The notes under the pieces: generated by a model
Database searches by the model: none
The model's input: the letters and a program-made list of their open reading frames with translations, nothing else
Told to the model about the DNA's origin: nothing
Assembly: GCA_036924285.1 (NCBI GenBank)
Contig: JAYKYS010000007.1
Span: forward strand, 14,508,001-14,572,000
Reading direction: 5' to 3'
DNA from: Asterella californica
Lineage: Eukaryota > Streptophyta > Marchantiopsida > Marchantiales > Aytoniaceae
Length of the DNA stretch: 64,000 bases
Translations under genes and position numbers: made by a program
Shown: piece after piece, positions 30,773 to 43,878 of the stretch
Layout: every line of letters begins with the position of its first letter
Numbering within the stretch: position 1 is the stretch's first letter

Positions 30773-32153
30773 ATGATCCTTTAAGCCCAGTCTTTTATGT
30801 GAACGGTATTTTTTATACTAACACGGTGTAAAAGGAAAACCTTGTCCGTTACATACATGATGCTTAACATCAAATAACTAACTCTTTCGTATCTTATATA
30901 TATATATATAGAAGACTACACGAAACAAATCCAAATAAAGCATTTAGGTTAGTCTTAGTAAAAATGTATAATTACATAACTAAAAAAGATGATTTACATT
31001 CAAGATGAATAAATTCATCCGTTAAATACCGATATAAAACATTAAAGGCTTAAGCAAGCATGACACTCATACATTGATGTCCTGTGTAAAAATAACATCC
31101 ACTTATACAGTAAATATTATAGATATGTATTACCACTAGAAAAACTCTTAGGATCATTTGTTTATAATCACATTTGCTCCTCATTTCTTTGTAAGTGTGA
31201 TTATATATTCATAAGGTAAACCCAGTTATAATTATACGTTTTGATTGTTACCAAAGCGTGATTATAACGAGGTTTCCAGTTCTTGGGAGGGGTTGTGTTT
31301 ACTCACTAGGGTGGATACATATTATAACGAGAGCGCAAAGAAAATGAATTGGCTCATACTCCCAACAGATTTGTTGGATTTGATAACACCTCTCTTAATA
31401 ATGTATTATTTTATCACACCCTTGACTGACTTACTATTGACTGTGAAACCAATCATTTTTCCATATCAGTTAAAGTGAATTCACTTTCACACTTTATTAT
31501 AAATATATTCAAATTATAAATATTTAATCAGATCAAAACTAATAAAATAATAAACTACATGATAAAGTAACAGTTTCACTGTCGGTAGCTAATAAAGGAT
31601 ATGATCATGCACTATGCACTACATCGCTAAGAGGGGTATGATCAAGCAAAACAAACCTATTTCGATGTGATAAACAACAAATTTGTGGATGACGCACAAC
31701 CAGGTGGAAAATACCTCGTACGAATACTTAGATTGGAGTAAACCGTATGTTGAAGTAAACGACCTTACGGGAGAATGAGGCGTTCATCGACTTCGAAGGA
31801 AAGGATCAGGTCGGAAGTTGACGTTGAAGTCATGCTCGGAGTCCCCTATGTGGTGTTGTCAGTATCCTTCAGTATACCACAGCACCAAAATGAACTCTTT
31901 TCTTCCTTGCGCTTCCGGAAGGAAGATCCAAACACAGGTTAGGTTTCCCTCGAGTTATCTCCGAAAGCCATGCGCATTGGTTATATTATTTCTCGTTCAA
32001 ATCGAAACGTTTCTGAAGTAGATTGTTGACCAATATGTAAATGTTTTAGCGGGCGCGCCATTCCCTTCTTCTCTGTTCACGATACCCAAAGTGCCTAATC
32101 CGCGTGTTAAATTTTGCGTGGACAGAAATATTTTGGACATCGGCTTGAACACA
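30773..32153. other. AT-rich intergenic region upstream of SPC24
   Basis: No gene is recognised. A short (TA)n run lies near 30896-30910. The last 300 bp are less AT-rich and probably contain the SPC24 promoter and 5' UTR; no clear TATA box was chosen. Confidence 0.6.
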
Positions 32154-34011
32154 ATGGGCGCGGTTGCGGCTTTGGAAGAGGTGCTGATGGTGTTGCGAGC
32201 ATGTGTAGAGTTTCACAATGCAGAGGCCGATTGCTCGAAACTGATGAAGAATCAGGACATGGTGGCGGATGCGTTGGTTTGTTGGCGTGCCAAGCAGACT
32301 GAGATCCACGCACGCAATTTAGGTTTGTCATCGTAATTGCCTTGCGTTTATGCTCCATTTTTATGGGTCGATCGCTCGTTAACTTTGCTTGACAGCCTAT
32401 TCGCATTTGCAGATTTGCAGCAGCAAGTAGCCCTTGCCGAGCGTCAACTCGTCACAGCGAAAATGGATGATTCTTCCTCTGAGTCTTTGGAGCGCTTGAA
32501 AGAAGAACTTGCGCTCGCCCGAGGGAGGGAGAAACAAATGCGAACTGATATCAAATAAGTTTCTAGAAGCACCCTCTCATTGTAGTCGTGCTGATGTTCT
32601 TGTGAATTTTCTATCCGGCTGGTAATTCAAGTTACACGTGAATTGAGAGAAAATAACTAAAGGTCGAATGCACTCCTGGACCGGTCTTTGCTGTCTTTTG
32701 ACGCTTGAGTGGACAGAAGTCGGATGGACTCAGCTGCCAGTGTTCAGGATACTGACCGTAACGTGCAGTTTACTGACTTTGGCTTCGCGGAGGAGTATAG
32801 GTACTTGCCTGATCAGTTGGTGCCACTCTACTGCACAGATTTGGATGATTGCTTGGAAGCAATAGAGGAGCAGCTGCTCTCCATCAAGATGCAGAAGGGA
32901 ACTCTGGAAAAGCCCGACGGCGATGAGGCATTTCTCAAGTACACGTTCTCTCCTCAAGCTCAATTATGGCATTCTTCTGTAATTTGTCCTCATCCGTAGT
33001 AAGGTCAGCTCTGTGTTGTGACCTTTCTGTTTTGTCCGCAGGAACGAGTTGTCACTGTTTTTGAATGTGTCAAGCATTCTTCCGGATTTGGGAGATCCCA
33101 AATTCTCAGGCAGTATCCTCCTGAAAAAAGAAATTTTGTTTCTCACCTGCCACTGTTTCAAAACATCTCCCTGCTGTTGTCTCTGCTCCCATATGCTAAA
33201 CAACTTACTGGGGAACGTCTCTCCTTGCCTCGGGCAAATAAAAGTGATCATAAAAGTGGTCTACACCAATAGGTGTTCCTTTGTTGTACTCATTGCCACT
33301 ATTTTTTACACTCTTCTAACGAAAAGAGCAACGTTACGCGCCTGGCGCGGCTGATTATCTATCATATATAGGGAAATACCCCCCTCTCAAGGCTTGAACT
33401 CTACGCAGGCCCGTAGTGCAGAAAAGGATGTCTACTTCTTTACTGCTCAGGTACTTCTTCACCTCGCTCCCTACGCCAGATGGTTCCTCCCTGCTGTCGC
33501 CTCTAGGCTAAGTACTAATTTCCTTCCAACTTCCTCTCTCTTTGAGCGTGGTTCTTGCTCCTTAGCTCAGCTGCCATTCTCCCGGAAGATTCATATGCTA
33601 CGTCTTTTCACTATGTAGAAACAGTTACGTGGAAGATTCGCTCTGACATTTTGTATATCCTGTTCGCGCGACCAGTTATACGGATTTAATATCTCAGCAC
33701 GTTGTCTTGCTTTATGCATCCATTGTGAGAAATTATGCTGAAGTTTAGGGTAGCATCGGCATTCGACTTTATCCTGCCCGTTAGTCTTATAACTTGAAAT
33801 GCCAGGCTGTACCGAGTCCAGATCACTGATCACAATTTACAACATAGTGTCCTGTTTTTTTGGAATTCGATTGTTTTGATGGTCGGTCTTTGCCTTTAAC
33901 CTTCCTACAGCTTTTGTGGACAAACAAAAGGGGGTAAAGACTTTCAAATTCTCAACCGAGACTATGTCTCCGTTTGAGATCGGCCAAGCTGCATGGGAGA
34001 TGATGAAATGA
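32154..34011 (+). CDS. SPC24: SPC24-like kinetochore protein (NDC80 complex), five exons
   Basis: CDS join(32154..32322,32413..32547,32839..32938,33042..33112,33911..34011), 191 residues, all phases consistent. The N-terminal two thirds are coiled-coil-like (LERLKEELALARGREKQMR, DLDDCLEAIEEQL). The C-terminal globular part has LSLFLNVSSILPDLGDPKFSG, then KTFKFSTETMSPFEIGQAAWEMM, resembling the plant SPC24 pattern ..NIIP.LDD..KISG...V.KFEF....MTPF...N..W. SPC24 pairs with SPC25 to anchor the NDC80 complex to the inner kinetochore during mitosis. The ATG at 32154 is the first in frame. Introns 1, 3 and 4 are GT-AG; intron 2 needs a non-GT donor (ACTG/ATATC..CACAG/AT), because the frame meets TAA before the next GT. 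No transcript data are available. Confidence 0.75.
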
Positions 34012-37000
34012 ATCCGCCCATGTCCTGCTTTGCTCGGCTAATTGGCAGAGAAGACGGCTCCGTACACCTGGTTGCTGGTCAAGGGGCTTCAGTCAGCCTT
34101 CACCTTTCGAGGAAGTAGACAGATGTACTCACTCTTGTCTCTCTTGCTCTTCAGGCTTTCCCACTCATGTAAAATTTTGCTCTTGATCTCTGCCTGTTGC
34201 ACCCGGTTGTAAATCGCAACATGTTAAATAAAAGAAGCAATTACCACTAGCAAATTACCAGAAGCTAGTTGTAGTAGTAGGTTTTACAGCCTCAGTCAGG
34301 ATAAAGCCTCGGAAGATGGCAGGACGAGTTAGCCTTGCAGCTGAGTGCTGACGACTCGATCAATTGAGTGTGCCCTTTCTGCACTCCGGAAGTTTCGTAG
34401 TTACATTGTCAGTATTTGACAATGTAGAAGACAAGCAGGAGCTAGGAATTTACTGGAGTTCTCCTGATATGCACAGTGTATTCTTCAAGTTGTTTGCGAT
34501 TATGAGGAACAATCTTCTGACTATGAACTCTTCATGGCTAGGGATCAACATAATGATGTTGTAGTTTAATCTAGTTCACTGCTGAACATCAGCGTGAGAG
34601 ATAGAAAGAATACGTTTTTTGATAAATGACAAAGCATATCTAGTTATATTTTGTTCAGAAAAACTTTGCTGCTTTACACTGCCTAGCTACACGGTAAGGC
34701 AGAAATATTAGGATAAATCCATGGTGCTAGATAGGGTCAAGACGAAGGATGATTTTGCTACTTCGGAATTCAAATGGAGGACAAGCAAAAATGGATTTAA
34801 GGTGAACATACCGTATCATTGCCATGTTTTACACCATATCCTACTATCTACATTAACAACTTACAGAAAGTGTCCTCAATTGCCTACTTGCATTTCCAGA
34901 GAAAGAATCTATCCATGGTTTCAAAATTATCTACATTCTCATTAAATTTTGAGTTTTCTGTAAAATGTCCGTATGTCGGATCATGAAAAAAGTGGAATGT
35001 CTCTGCGACATGTTTTTATGTGCAAAACTTGATTCGTATTTTATCCTTGTATCACATCATTAGGTGCAGTAAATGGTAATTCACATCACCTGCAAGTGAT
35101 TTTTATACACTTCCTCTTTCTTCTTCTCGTCTTCATGGTTAAATCAGTATCCGACTATCATCTCAAGAAGGATCGGGAGATTTCTTATTGCTTTTGTAAA
35201 ATTAAGCAAGTTATAATTGAACAAAGATCTATAGTTCTTGATGTTTTTAGTTCAACTTTTGTTTATGTTCTGTATTTATTGACAAAGATTCATCTTTTCA
35301 ATCTTGTTTCAACTGCCGTAGAACCTCTGGTTCCAAAGCGTAATTCCTTCTTTGAACTCATCACCAAATTTCAAACTTTTCTTGTAGTCTTTTTAACCAC
35401 TCCAACTTGGTAAAGAGTTTGATAACCTTCTAGACCTTAATAAGTGATCATGGTGAAACTTAACTTATTCGCTGTTTACCTTCTAGTTGTTAACGGCGCA
35501 TTTTACATGAATACTTACAGTCTCTTCGACTTTAGCTTTTGGAATATAGTCTCCAATCAGTTCCCTCTCTGAAGAGCTTTGCATCGATTGCTAGTATTCT
35601 GTGAGACTTTGCTTACTTTCAGTTTTCCATAAACATCATAAGCTCTTGGACAGCTAGCACTAATAATCTAACTGACTTTGGAACTGAAATCAAGAATTCA
35701 TGCAATTCTTGAAACTAAGACCTACATGCATCTCCTTGATTCATACATTCCCTTTTTCTCTCTTCATCGTCTTGTATCATTTTCTTAACTTTCAATTTTA
35801 TGATGGTATTATGTCCTTGCTGCAAGTTACGGGTTCTCTCCATTATACTATGAACCACATTCATCAAGAGTTGCAATGTTAGAATCTACATTATATTCAT
35901 CAAACTTTAAGTAAAGTGCTCTATATCATTGCTAAACTCTACCACACTCTGATGTACGTCTATCGTCAATTACGACAATTGTTTTGATTTTGTACTCCAG
36001 ATTAAAACAAGCTCAATCTTGTGCTGATGATAGACCTTGCATTAGATATTGATTTTCACGTTTTTCTACCATAGTAAAATCATGAAATAAATGGATGAAT
36101 TCAAAATGATCTAGTCTCATGTTATCACAAGATCGATGGGAAAGATACAATGGGATGATGCAGACTTTGCTTATTGCTTTCAATAGAGAAGGAAAGCTTA
36201 ATGCTGAATAGTAGAAGTTTAGAAACAAAAGCATATGGCAAACTGAAATAAGATAAAAACATTGTAGCGTAAAAAAGAACTTTATAGACTTGAATGATCT
36301 ACATTCTCAAGCACCTAAAGCGACAGAAGACATACATGTATTTGTTGGTCGGAACTGTAAACTCATAACATACGGAAAGCGTAAATATTTCTATCCTTAT
36401 TTTGATCCTACAGTGATTAACCAACTGTAATGCTCATGCAGACCGCTATCATAATCTTTACCGATGTGACTACGACTCAGTTATCATAAATTACATTACA
36501 GATAAGAAGGTATTTTATTTTAGCAAGAAGCTGGATCCTTGTATCAGGGGAACACGCGATGCAAAGAACAGCAAACGGATGGAAAGACCCCATCAATCCT
36601 TACAAGAGAAAGAAGGGCTAAGCAACCACCGCCCGAAGGGGAAAGAACACCAGTAGTTCCAAGGTCTCCTGTCGCTCCTAAAATATCACACGAAGTCAAA
36701 ACTCTTACATACAACATGTGCACCTGAAATAACATCGCTTATTGCAATTGCTCTTCCGTGGACTGTGCTTGCTAAAGTTCTCGGTAGAGCAATGAAAACT
36801 CGCTGTCTAAAAACGTAGTGCAAAAGAGAGAGAAGATGATACCTTTGACATCTCTCATGGTAGACTATGGTACAATCTCAATAAAAATATCGAATTCCGA
36901 AATCCGTAGCTGTCGATCCGTATATCTCCAAAACTAAAAAGATGAAACAATGTCCCACCTACATATCCTTGTATCACATTTTTCATACTATATTACATTC

Positions 37001-37597
37001 TAACAAGCAGGTGCTTACAGCTTCAAACCTTCTTGTTGCTATGCAAATGCAGGACGAAAGTCCATTCATTTGTATGACCGTTGGTACGACCTCCGATTCA
37101 CTATTTATTCGCGTGTCAATCAATATGTTTACTTTGTACCAAATGCATCGCCTAGCAATTCGATTGCGCAACACCTTCGTTTTTTACAGAGGGTTTGAGA
37201 TGCCCTTATGGTGGTACTGGGCCGGATGGTGGAGGACGTTCATTGGGTCTGTGAGTGCTTTGGCAGGAGTCCGCAAGATTACTGTTTCGCCTTGTATTTC
37301 CAGTTTTCCCTAGCTTGTCTTGGGAGCGATGGTTTTTGTAGCTGCTATAGGAAAGATAATAAGGCAAATGATGGACAGAATCCATCCAGGAGCTTAGTTT
37401 AGGTGAGGAATCGTGACAAATCTAACTGAACACTACACAATTCGCTGGCAATCCACGAGTTTTCGCGGGGTGCTGCTTTTCTTTTCTGTTCACGTTTGAC
37501 CAGACACTTGGCTATTCGATCAGTGCATGGAGCAAATGAGAGAAACAGGCTGACAGCTTCCTTCGAGCTATAGCTTTGCTCTTGTTTCTAATAAAAC
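34012..37597. other. AT-rich intergenic region between SPC24 and GAL1
   Basis: No gene is recognised on either strand. A diverged dispersed sequence at about 34810-35110 resembles 55030-55330 (shared GGTGCARTAATGGTAATTCA-like blocks). Short open frames at 36539-36727 and 36942-37313 lack homology that I can see. Confidence 0.6.
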
Positions 37598-39094
37598 CTA
37601 AAGCTTCAAAACTGCTGCACCACCCGAGGGTTTTGATGCAAATACATAGCTGTTCAACTCGCCCTCTTTGATGGAACCGTTGTCGATCCGAGGTTGGAAG
37701 AAATCTTTCTTCAGAGACTCTATGAATCCCAGGACCGAACTTGTTTCAACTAGAGCTACCACGCAGCCACCCCATCCCGCACCAGTCAATCGCGCGCCTA
37801 GAGCGCCGTTCATTTTGCACGTCTTAACAAGCTCTTCTAACTCATCACAGCTGCAAGCATATAAGTTGCTGCAACTGGCATGACTTTCATCCATCAGTGA
37901 ACCAAGTCGCATAAGCTTCATGTCGTCGTTGTCAGAAGACAGCACAGTGTCACGAAACTGGTAAACTCTCTGGGCCTCCGAGTATACATGCTTGGCCCTG
38001 CTCAAGAGATGGAACTCCTTGACGGCTGCGAGTACCTGCAGAGAGCTTTTAGACAGCGCCATAAGATCGGCCAAGCTGAGCTGTAAGATGCTCTCTATCT
38101 CGTGTGCTGTGTAGGGCTCCGCGTGCAAGTGAGCTTCGACAGCGAGCAGAGGTGATGAAGCACCACGAGAATCGGCATAGGCTACGCACAGTCCCTCGAC
38201 GTCAGAAAGAGTTCGAACATCCAGAACTTCCACACGAGGCATTCCAAGGTTGAGTGCTAGAACCATTGCCGCGAGACGGCACTCCACAACACGGCAGTTG
38301 TATTTGGTGGCGGCAGACACCGCTTTGGTGGAGACGGTAAGTGAATTCGCAATCACGAAGGCGCCGTTTGGAGGTAAAGCTACATCGGTGGCTCGGATGG
38401 GGTTGAAGTCTATAAGTTTGGCAACGCCGACCTTCGCCATCAGAGATATTGCCTGGTCCATTCCACCGGATTGAGTTCCGATGTGGCGCTCACAAACGCA
38501 AGCAAACTCTGACACCTCTCGCTTGGAGAATCTTGATCCCAGCGCTGCCATAATGGCAATGGCAGACGAGCATACTAGGGCTGAAGAGCTCGAAACGCCC
38601 GCACCAATTGGCACAAGGCCATCAACGAGGACATCGAACCCGACAGGGGGTCCAGCATCTAGTCCTTTCGACTGCAAGTGCTCGAACACTCCCTTGTAAC
38701 CACAGAGGAAGTAATTCGCCCATAGATGTTTGGTGCGGTCCACATCCTGAGAAGGATCAGCTGGAAATGAGCATCGCGGAAACCTCTCAGCGTCTGTGTT
38801 TGAAATGTTCAAATTCAGGGGTGTCCCGCTCGCGTTCTGTCTACGGATCGCCACAATCGTGTCATGCAGGATGGCCATCGGTAACACAGAGTATCCTTCA
38901 TAATCTATGTGTTCACCGATCAAATTTACACGTCCTGGCGCGCGAGAATACAACTCTGGCTCACTTGCATACAGTTCACAAAACTTCTCCTTCAACCTCT
39001 GGTATCGCTCTTGGGCCTCCGTAAAAGTGGATCCCTGGCCATACACATCGTCCAGAGACGTGAACATCGGTACTAATTCCTCTGCGTCCGCCAT
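37598..39094 (-). CDS. GAL1: Galactokinase, GHMP family, plant GAL1 type, intronless
   Basis: An uninterrupted ORF of 498 residues with an ATG at 39094, the usual length of plant galactokinases. It phosphorylates galactose at C1 in the cytosol, feeding free galactose into UDP-sugar salvage. Visible are the galactokinase signature GRVNLIGEHIDYEG (residues 54-67), the GHMP ATP-binding loop VPIGAGVSSSSAL (161-173), the catalytic Asp in GTQSGGMDQAIS (about 213), and motif 3 GARLTGAGWGGC near residue 435. Start context and the N-terminal FTSLDDVYG block agree with plant homologues. A TATA-like GATAAAAGC lies about 115 bp upstream of the ATG. The absence of introns is notable because, as far as I recall, seed-plant GAL1 genes have several; a retrocopy origin is possible, but no poly(A) remnant was seen. 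Confidence 0.96.
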   Translation of the reverse strand: MADAEELVPMFTSLDDVYGQGSTFTEAQERYQRLKEKFCELYASEPELYSRAPGRVNLIGEHIDYEGYSVLPMAILHDTIVAIRRQNASGTPLNLNISNTDAERFPRCSFPADPSQDVDRTKHLWANYFLCGYKGVFEHLQSKGLDAGPPVGFDVLVDGLVPIGAGVSSSSALVCSSAIAIMAALGSRFSKREVSEFACVCERHIGTQSGGMDQAISLMAKVGVAKLIDFNPIRATDVALPPNGAFVIANSLTVSTKAVSAATKYNCRVVECRLAAMVLALNLGMPRVEVLDVRTLSDVEGLCVAYADSRGASSPLLAVEAHLHAEPYTAHEIESILQLSLADLMALSKSSLQVLAAVKEFHLLSRAKHVYSEAQRVYQFRDTVLSSDNDDMKLMRLGSLMDESHASCSNLYACSCDELEELVKTCKMNGALGARLTGAGWGGCVVALVETSSVLGFIESLKKDFFQPRIDNGSIKEGELNSYVFASKPSGGAAVLKL

Positions 39095-40030
39095 ACTTCA
39101 GCCTGAATAGCGATCCCGATATCGATTCCACCAAAGAACCCCACCCACAGCCCAAGCCTGCTCTACGCTAACGCTCTTCTCCTCTTGGTGCTCCAACCCG
39201 CACTGGTGCTTTTATCCTGTCTTTCAGCATAGCAAGAAGTATTTCATGAACTAAGATCTGTACATTCTTCTTCGAGCTCAGGTCCCAAGCCGGCCTTCTT
39301 CCAAACTGATGCGCTCATATCATAGAAGCGCGGGGAGGGGCCGAAGGTTATCCATCGCCGGGGAGAGGATTTAGTACCGTACTACCTCATTGGTTCTCTG
39401 TTTCAATTGTGTCTCATTGGTTCTCTGTTTTAGCTTTCGTAATATACTAACCCCTCATTATACCTTACCTTTCATGACAGTTATACCCAGCTTGATGGTA
39501 TAATACATTGGTAACAAATTAGTTTTACTTTAATAAAACATGTATTGTTAACTTTACTCATAACATTAAATTCGTTCATTTTCAGTAATATACAAAAACT
39601 CATAAACTTCACTTCTGCCCGTAAACTTATTTCCACTTGTATATGTATGTTTCCCCTGTCCAGAGGGAGTGAGTGTAGCAAATTAAAAAACCCCGGAATC
39701 TGCAGCATTTAAATTCAACTGATATTTCTCCAGAATAATTATATACTGAGAAGAGGAAATGAATATATAACTTAGAAGAGGAAATGAATGCTGCTCCTAC
39801 CTATAGGAGGATAAATCAACCGTTATTATACTGTGTGTGTGTTTGTTACTAATGCTTGACGGCTTAAACCCCAAGTATGCTTACAAGTGCTTTCAGAAAA
39901 CTGAGAAATTTAACCCTTATGCAAAAAAGGTTATCATGATTACATGCTCATCCCAACACAAACTCTGCTAAATTAAGAATCAAATTAAATCTCTTCAATA
40001 GCTTCACAAGTTGTGCTTGATCTCAGAACA
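39095..40030. other. Upstream region of GAL1 and AT-rich intergenic DNA
   Basis: The first 250 bp hold the presumed GAL1 promoter and 5' UTR (minus strand). Beyond that the DNA is AT-rich with no gene recognised; AGAAGAGGAAATGAAT is repeated at 39750-39790. Confidence 0.55.
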
Positions 40031-41006
40031 AACAACTTAATACTTACTTAGCAATGTTAATATGAAATTTTCAAGGTTTCTTGGAGCTGAATAGCATATT
40101 TTCTTTAGACTCAAAGTACCGGGAAAAAGGAATATTCTTCTTATGCTTTTATACCCATACTTGAAGGTTTAAGATATTGTTCCATAATATTGTGAACCTA
40201 ATGCAACTCAACTATCTTTATTAAGTGTGCAGGATGAACTTCTAGGAACTTTTGCTTACATGCTATTATCAGGAAAATATGTAAGTGTTAAACGAAAATC
40301 ATATACCAGGTGGATGAAAATAATCTAAATATTTTATAATATTAACTGTTAGTCCATGCCTGGAAACACGAGAAGACCAAGATATAAACCATACGGCATG
40401 AATAGACTTCTGCGCTTCTAAAGGTGTAAGTCAGAGAACCAGTAGCTATGTACACATTAATTTACTATGAGTTCAACTTATTATCGGACTTTTAAAACAA
40501 GAAAGATTAGGTAATAACAACTTAATACTTACTTAGCAATGTTAATATGAAATTTTCAAGGTTTCTTGGAGCTGAATAGCATATTTTCTTTAGACTCAAA
40601 GTACCCTGCAGGGAAAAAGGAATATTCTTTTTATGCTTTTATACCCATACTTGAAGGTTTAAGATATTGTTCCATAATATTGTGAACCTAATGCAACTCA
40701 ACTATCTTTATTAAGTTTGCAGGATGAACTTCTAGGAACTTTTGCTTACATGCTATTATCAGGAAAATATGTAAGTGTTAAACGAAAATCATATACCAGG
40801 TGGATGAAAATAATCTAAATATTTTATAATATTAACTGTTAGTCCATGCCTGGAAACACGAGAAGACCAAGATATGAACCATACGGCATGAATAGACTTC
40901 CGCGCTTCTAAAGGTGTAAGTCAGAGAACCAGTAGCTATGTACACATTAATTTAATATGAGTTCAACTTATTATCGGACTTTTAAAACAAGAAAGATTAG
41001 GTAATA
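40031..41006. repeat. Near-identical tandem duplication, about 485 bp per unit
   Basis: Units 40031-40515 and 40516-41006 differ by a handful of substitutions and a 5-bp insertion making CTGCAG in the second. They contain no coding sequence. The low divergence implies a recent local duplication. Confidence 0.92.
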
Positions 41007-43290
41007 AACTAAACCTCTTCCAATCGAAAGATGGAGGAGATGAATATGCAAGTGTTGTGAGAAGTGTCAAATACTTCTAACCTAGTGAAAGTATCAATTA
41101 TTTGCTTGTTCAGGTCTATGCGCCGATCACTAACGGTTTATCGATCCAACAAAGATGATGATTGGATCGTCCACGGTGGCAGTTTATCCACTATGGTAGT
41201 CGACGATTGACACTGTCCGAATTTGCAGTACCGAATGAGAGAAGACAGTCTTCCTGAAGACGTTGAGGAGACTAACTCGCAAGTTGAAGATTTTGTCCTG
41301 GTGAACATGAGCAGTACCTTAAAACACTTTGCCGTTCTCTGTACCCTGGAGGTTAGAGATTCTAGCCAACGTTGTGACTTCACGGGGCAGATTGTCGTTC
41401 TTAACAACGAGAAGCATATTATCCGCAATAGATTTGGCAGTCCTTTACATAAATGCAATCATTCCTAACAATGAAACATACATCAAGATTTAGCTTATGG
41501 TGTATGAGAAACTATAACCCGCTTTTCTACTTGCGTCCTTTTGTGAAGTACGATGTCAGTCCTTACTCGAAAATTTTGGCGTTATTAACACTTGTACCGG
41601 TTCTCGACAGTCATCAGAATCTTTTTGACCTTCGACTCGGGAGTTTACAGACCTTCGGCACGTTTGGACGATGTATTCACAATCTATTTTCATTCGAGAG
41701 CATAAGATGCTTGCACTGATGTAGCAGCAATCCAGATACTCGGTCTACATCGAGATGATATTCTAACCCATTAAGTTCTTGTATTTCTGGTGTCTGGATA
41801 TGCGAGCTAGGGGAACTAATCATCTTTGCGTCAGAAAACCACTAACGCTTAAGTTGTTTGTCTTACGGTTCAGTCCTGTCGTTAGCGTCTCCAACAGTCA
41901 CACTCTCGAGACTTACAAGACATAGAAGCTTGGTTGATAAAATTTGAATAATCTACAAAAACTCCAGTTCTTTAACTTTTGCTGTCAGTTTGAAGTTGTA
42001 ATTTCAAACTCGTATTCAATGTGACCAGTATTGCTCTTTTAGTTAAATGTTTAAAATGCGACAAGAATTGGTTATTACGTGCGTGGATTTTGCAGTGTCG
42101 ATTGAATAGATGAATAATCACCAAATTATGACATTATCACTCGTTCGATTGTGACAGCGTCTTCTCTCATTCGGCACCCGCGTTCACGTTGAATGAAAAA
42201 AATTTCGCAGTAACTCTCTACATTTTGTCAGTACATCATGTTCAGACCATGTCACTCACTCCACGTCAACCTGTCGTCACCACGTGTACATCCACTGTGA
42301 TGTATGATCGAGTACATACAATAACCAATCATGGGCTTGACCAAGGAACGACTTTGGCGCAGGGGCTCTGTCAAGCAACAAGATCGGCGCATGGGCCTGA
42401 CCAAGCAAATAATTGATGAAAGTATAGTAGTGAAGGATCGTGCTTGAGGCTTTTCTCCTAAAAGATAACAATGCGGTATGCGTTTGTGAATGCGTAGAGG
42501 ATTCTCGAAATATAAAGTCTCATTTTTTTGTATTTAGAAGTTGTTTTATGTAAAATATATGCTCTTCACAGTCGATTATAAATAAGATATTTGATAAATC
42601 ACGATTGCTTGATAAACTATATTTTCTAAATGTTAATTTGATAAAGCTATGAATGTTAATTAATACTTATAAAAATAAAATTCAATCATTAGATCTCTTC
42701 GCAAAACAATAAATACTTTGTATTTTTCTTATCCTTTATATTGCAGAAGACACAGCCGTAGTCATGTTTACTCAGTCCTAACATTCCACTCTCCTCTATT
42801 CCACTTCAAAGAGTGGCTTAGCATGGAGAAACCACTTCCCCGATGACTTATGTTATACATGAAATGGTTGTCTGTTGTATTTATAGAATGAATATTGTAA
42901 TCGTGCAATATGAATTTTCTTTGTCATGTCTATAATCTGGAATACTTAGAATACATAATGGATGAACATGGATGCGATGTCACATGCACTCTTTCATATA
43001 CATGAGATAAGTATGAAGTCTAACTTCTTCCATCCTATCATACACGGTTTAATTTATATATTTCTTAAATCATAATTTGAAATTAATTTATTGATATGTT
43101 AAAGTTATATATTTTTAATCCAATGAAACATCCCATATATTAAACTTAAATCATAACGAGAATAAGAGCAAGAATTATTGTTACAATGATTCATGTCTTT
43201 GTGACACATACTTTTAATGAAATTTGTTCTGGGCTAAACATGCGACAAACTCCAACCTTTGGGTTGAGATTGTAATCTCTACTCACTTCG
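41007..43290. other. AT-rich intergenic region
   Basis: No gene is recognised. Overlapping open frames on both strands at 41138-41470 lack known motifs. Short imperfect repeats of a CATGGGCCTGACCAAGCAA type occur at 42327-42413. Confidence 0.5.
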
Positions 43291-43860
43291 GATTATAAAT
43301 CTCTGCATAATCTTATAAACTTACGTTGCCGAGGAGAGTTTTTCTCAAGAAAAGCGAGCCTTCTAAATGTGACAGCGAGTCTCATTCAAATTCTCCATCT
43401 CACAAATTGTGAGATAGAGATTGAATGAGAAGACAAGAGCCAACCAGCTTGTCAACAACAACCAAAGTTATTCCATAGATATCGATTTTTGTTCGACAGT
43501 CGATCCTTACTCAGTAAGATCAATTTATATTCACCCGAAGGCAGATTTAACTCCAAATACAAGAATAGATAAATTTTGAATTCCCAATTCTTTATCCTTC
43601 TTCCTGCAACCTTCTCATACTTGAAAACCTCCAAAATCTAATCCTCTCGATCTTTCTTTTCCTCCCATACACGTCCATGGTACTCCATGACAGTAAAAAA
43701 TATAAGATCTCTAATCGTGCGATGCGACACTTTCTTAACTAACACTCCAGCTAAGCACCCCTCCAGCTAAGCTATGGTCTTTGTAAGCACTGCATATCAA
43801 ACAAGTAGGTCCCCTGCTAAGCTAAGCCCTTGCTTATTAGAAATTTCCCAGCTCTTGATG

Positions 43861-43874
43861 CCATCTTGATACCA
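43861..43874 (-). other. Primer binding site in element F
   Basis: TGGTATCAAGATGG on the minus strand, four bases after an LTR end CTATAACA. The first eight bases match the start of the plant initiator-Met tRNA complement. Confidence 0.6.
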
Positions 43875-43878
43875 CTTC

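Noticed and set aside
34810..35110. Copia-like fragment shared with 55030-55330
   Set aside because: The two stretches resemble each other, but neither gave convincing RT or RNase H motifs in any frame; kept only as a diverged dispersed sequence.
36539..37313. Open frames upstream (by coordinate) of GAL1
   Set aside because: No domain, no splice-compatible continuation, and low-complexity or AT-rich surroundings.
41138..41719. Frames on both strands at 41.1-41.7 kb
   Set aside because: I tried to read them as copia-like or host exons but found no conserved motif or consistent splice structure.
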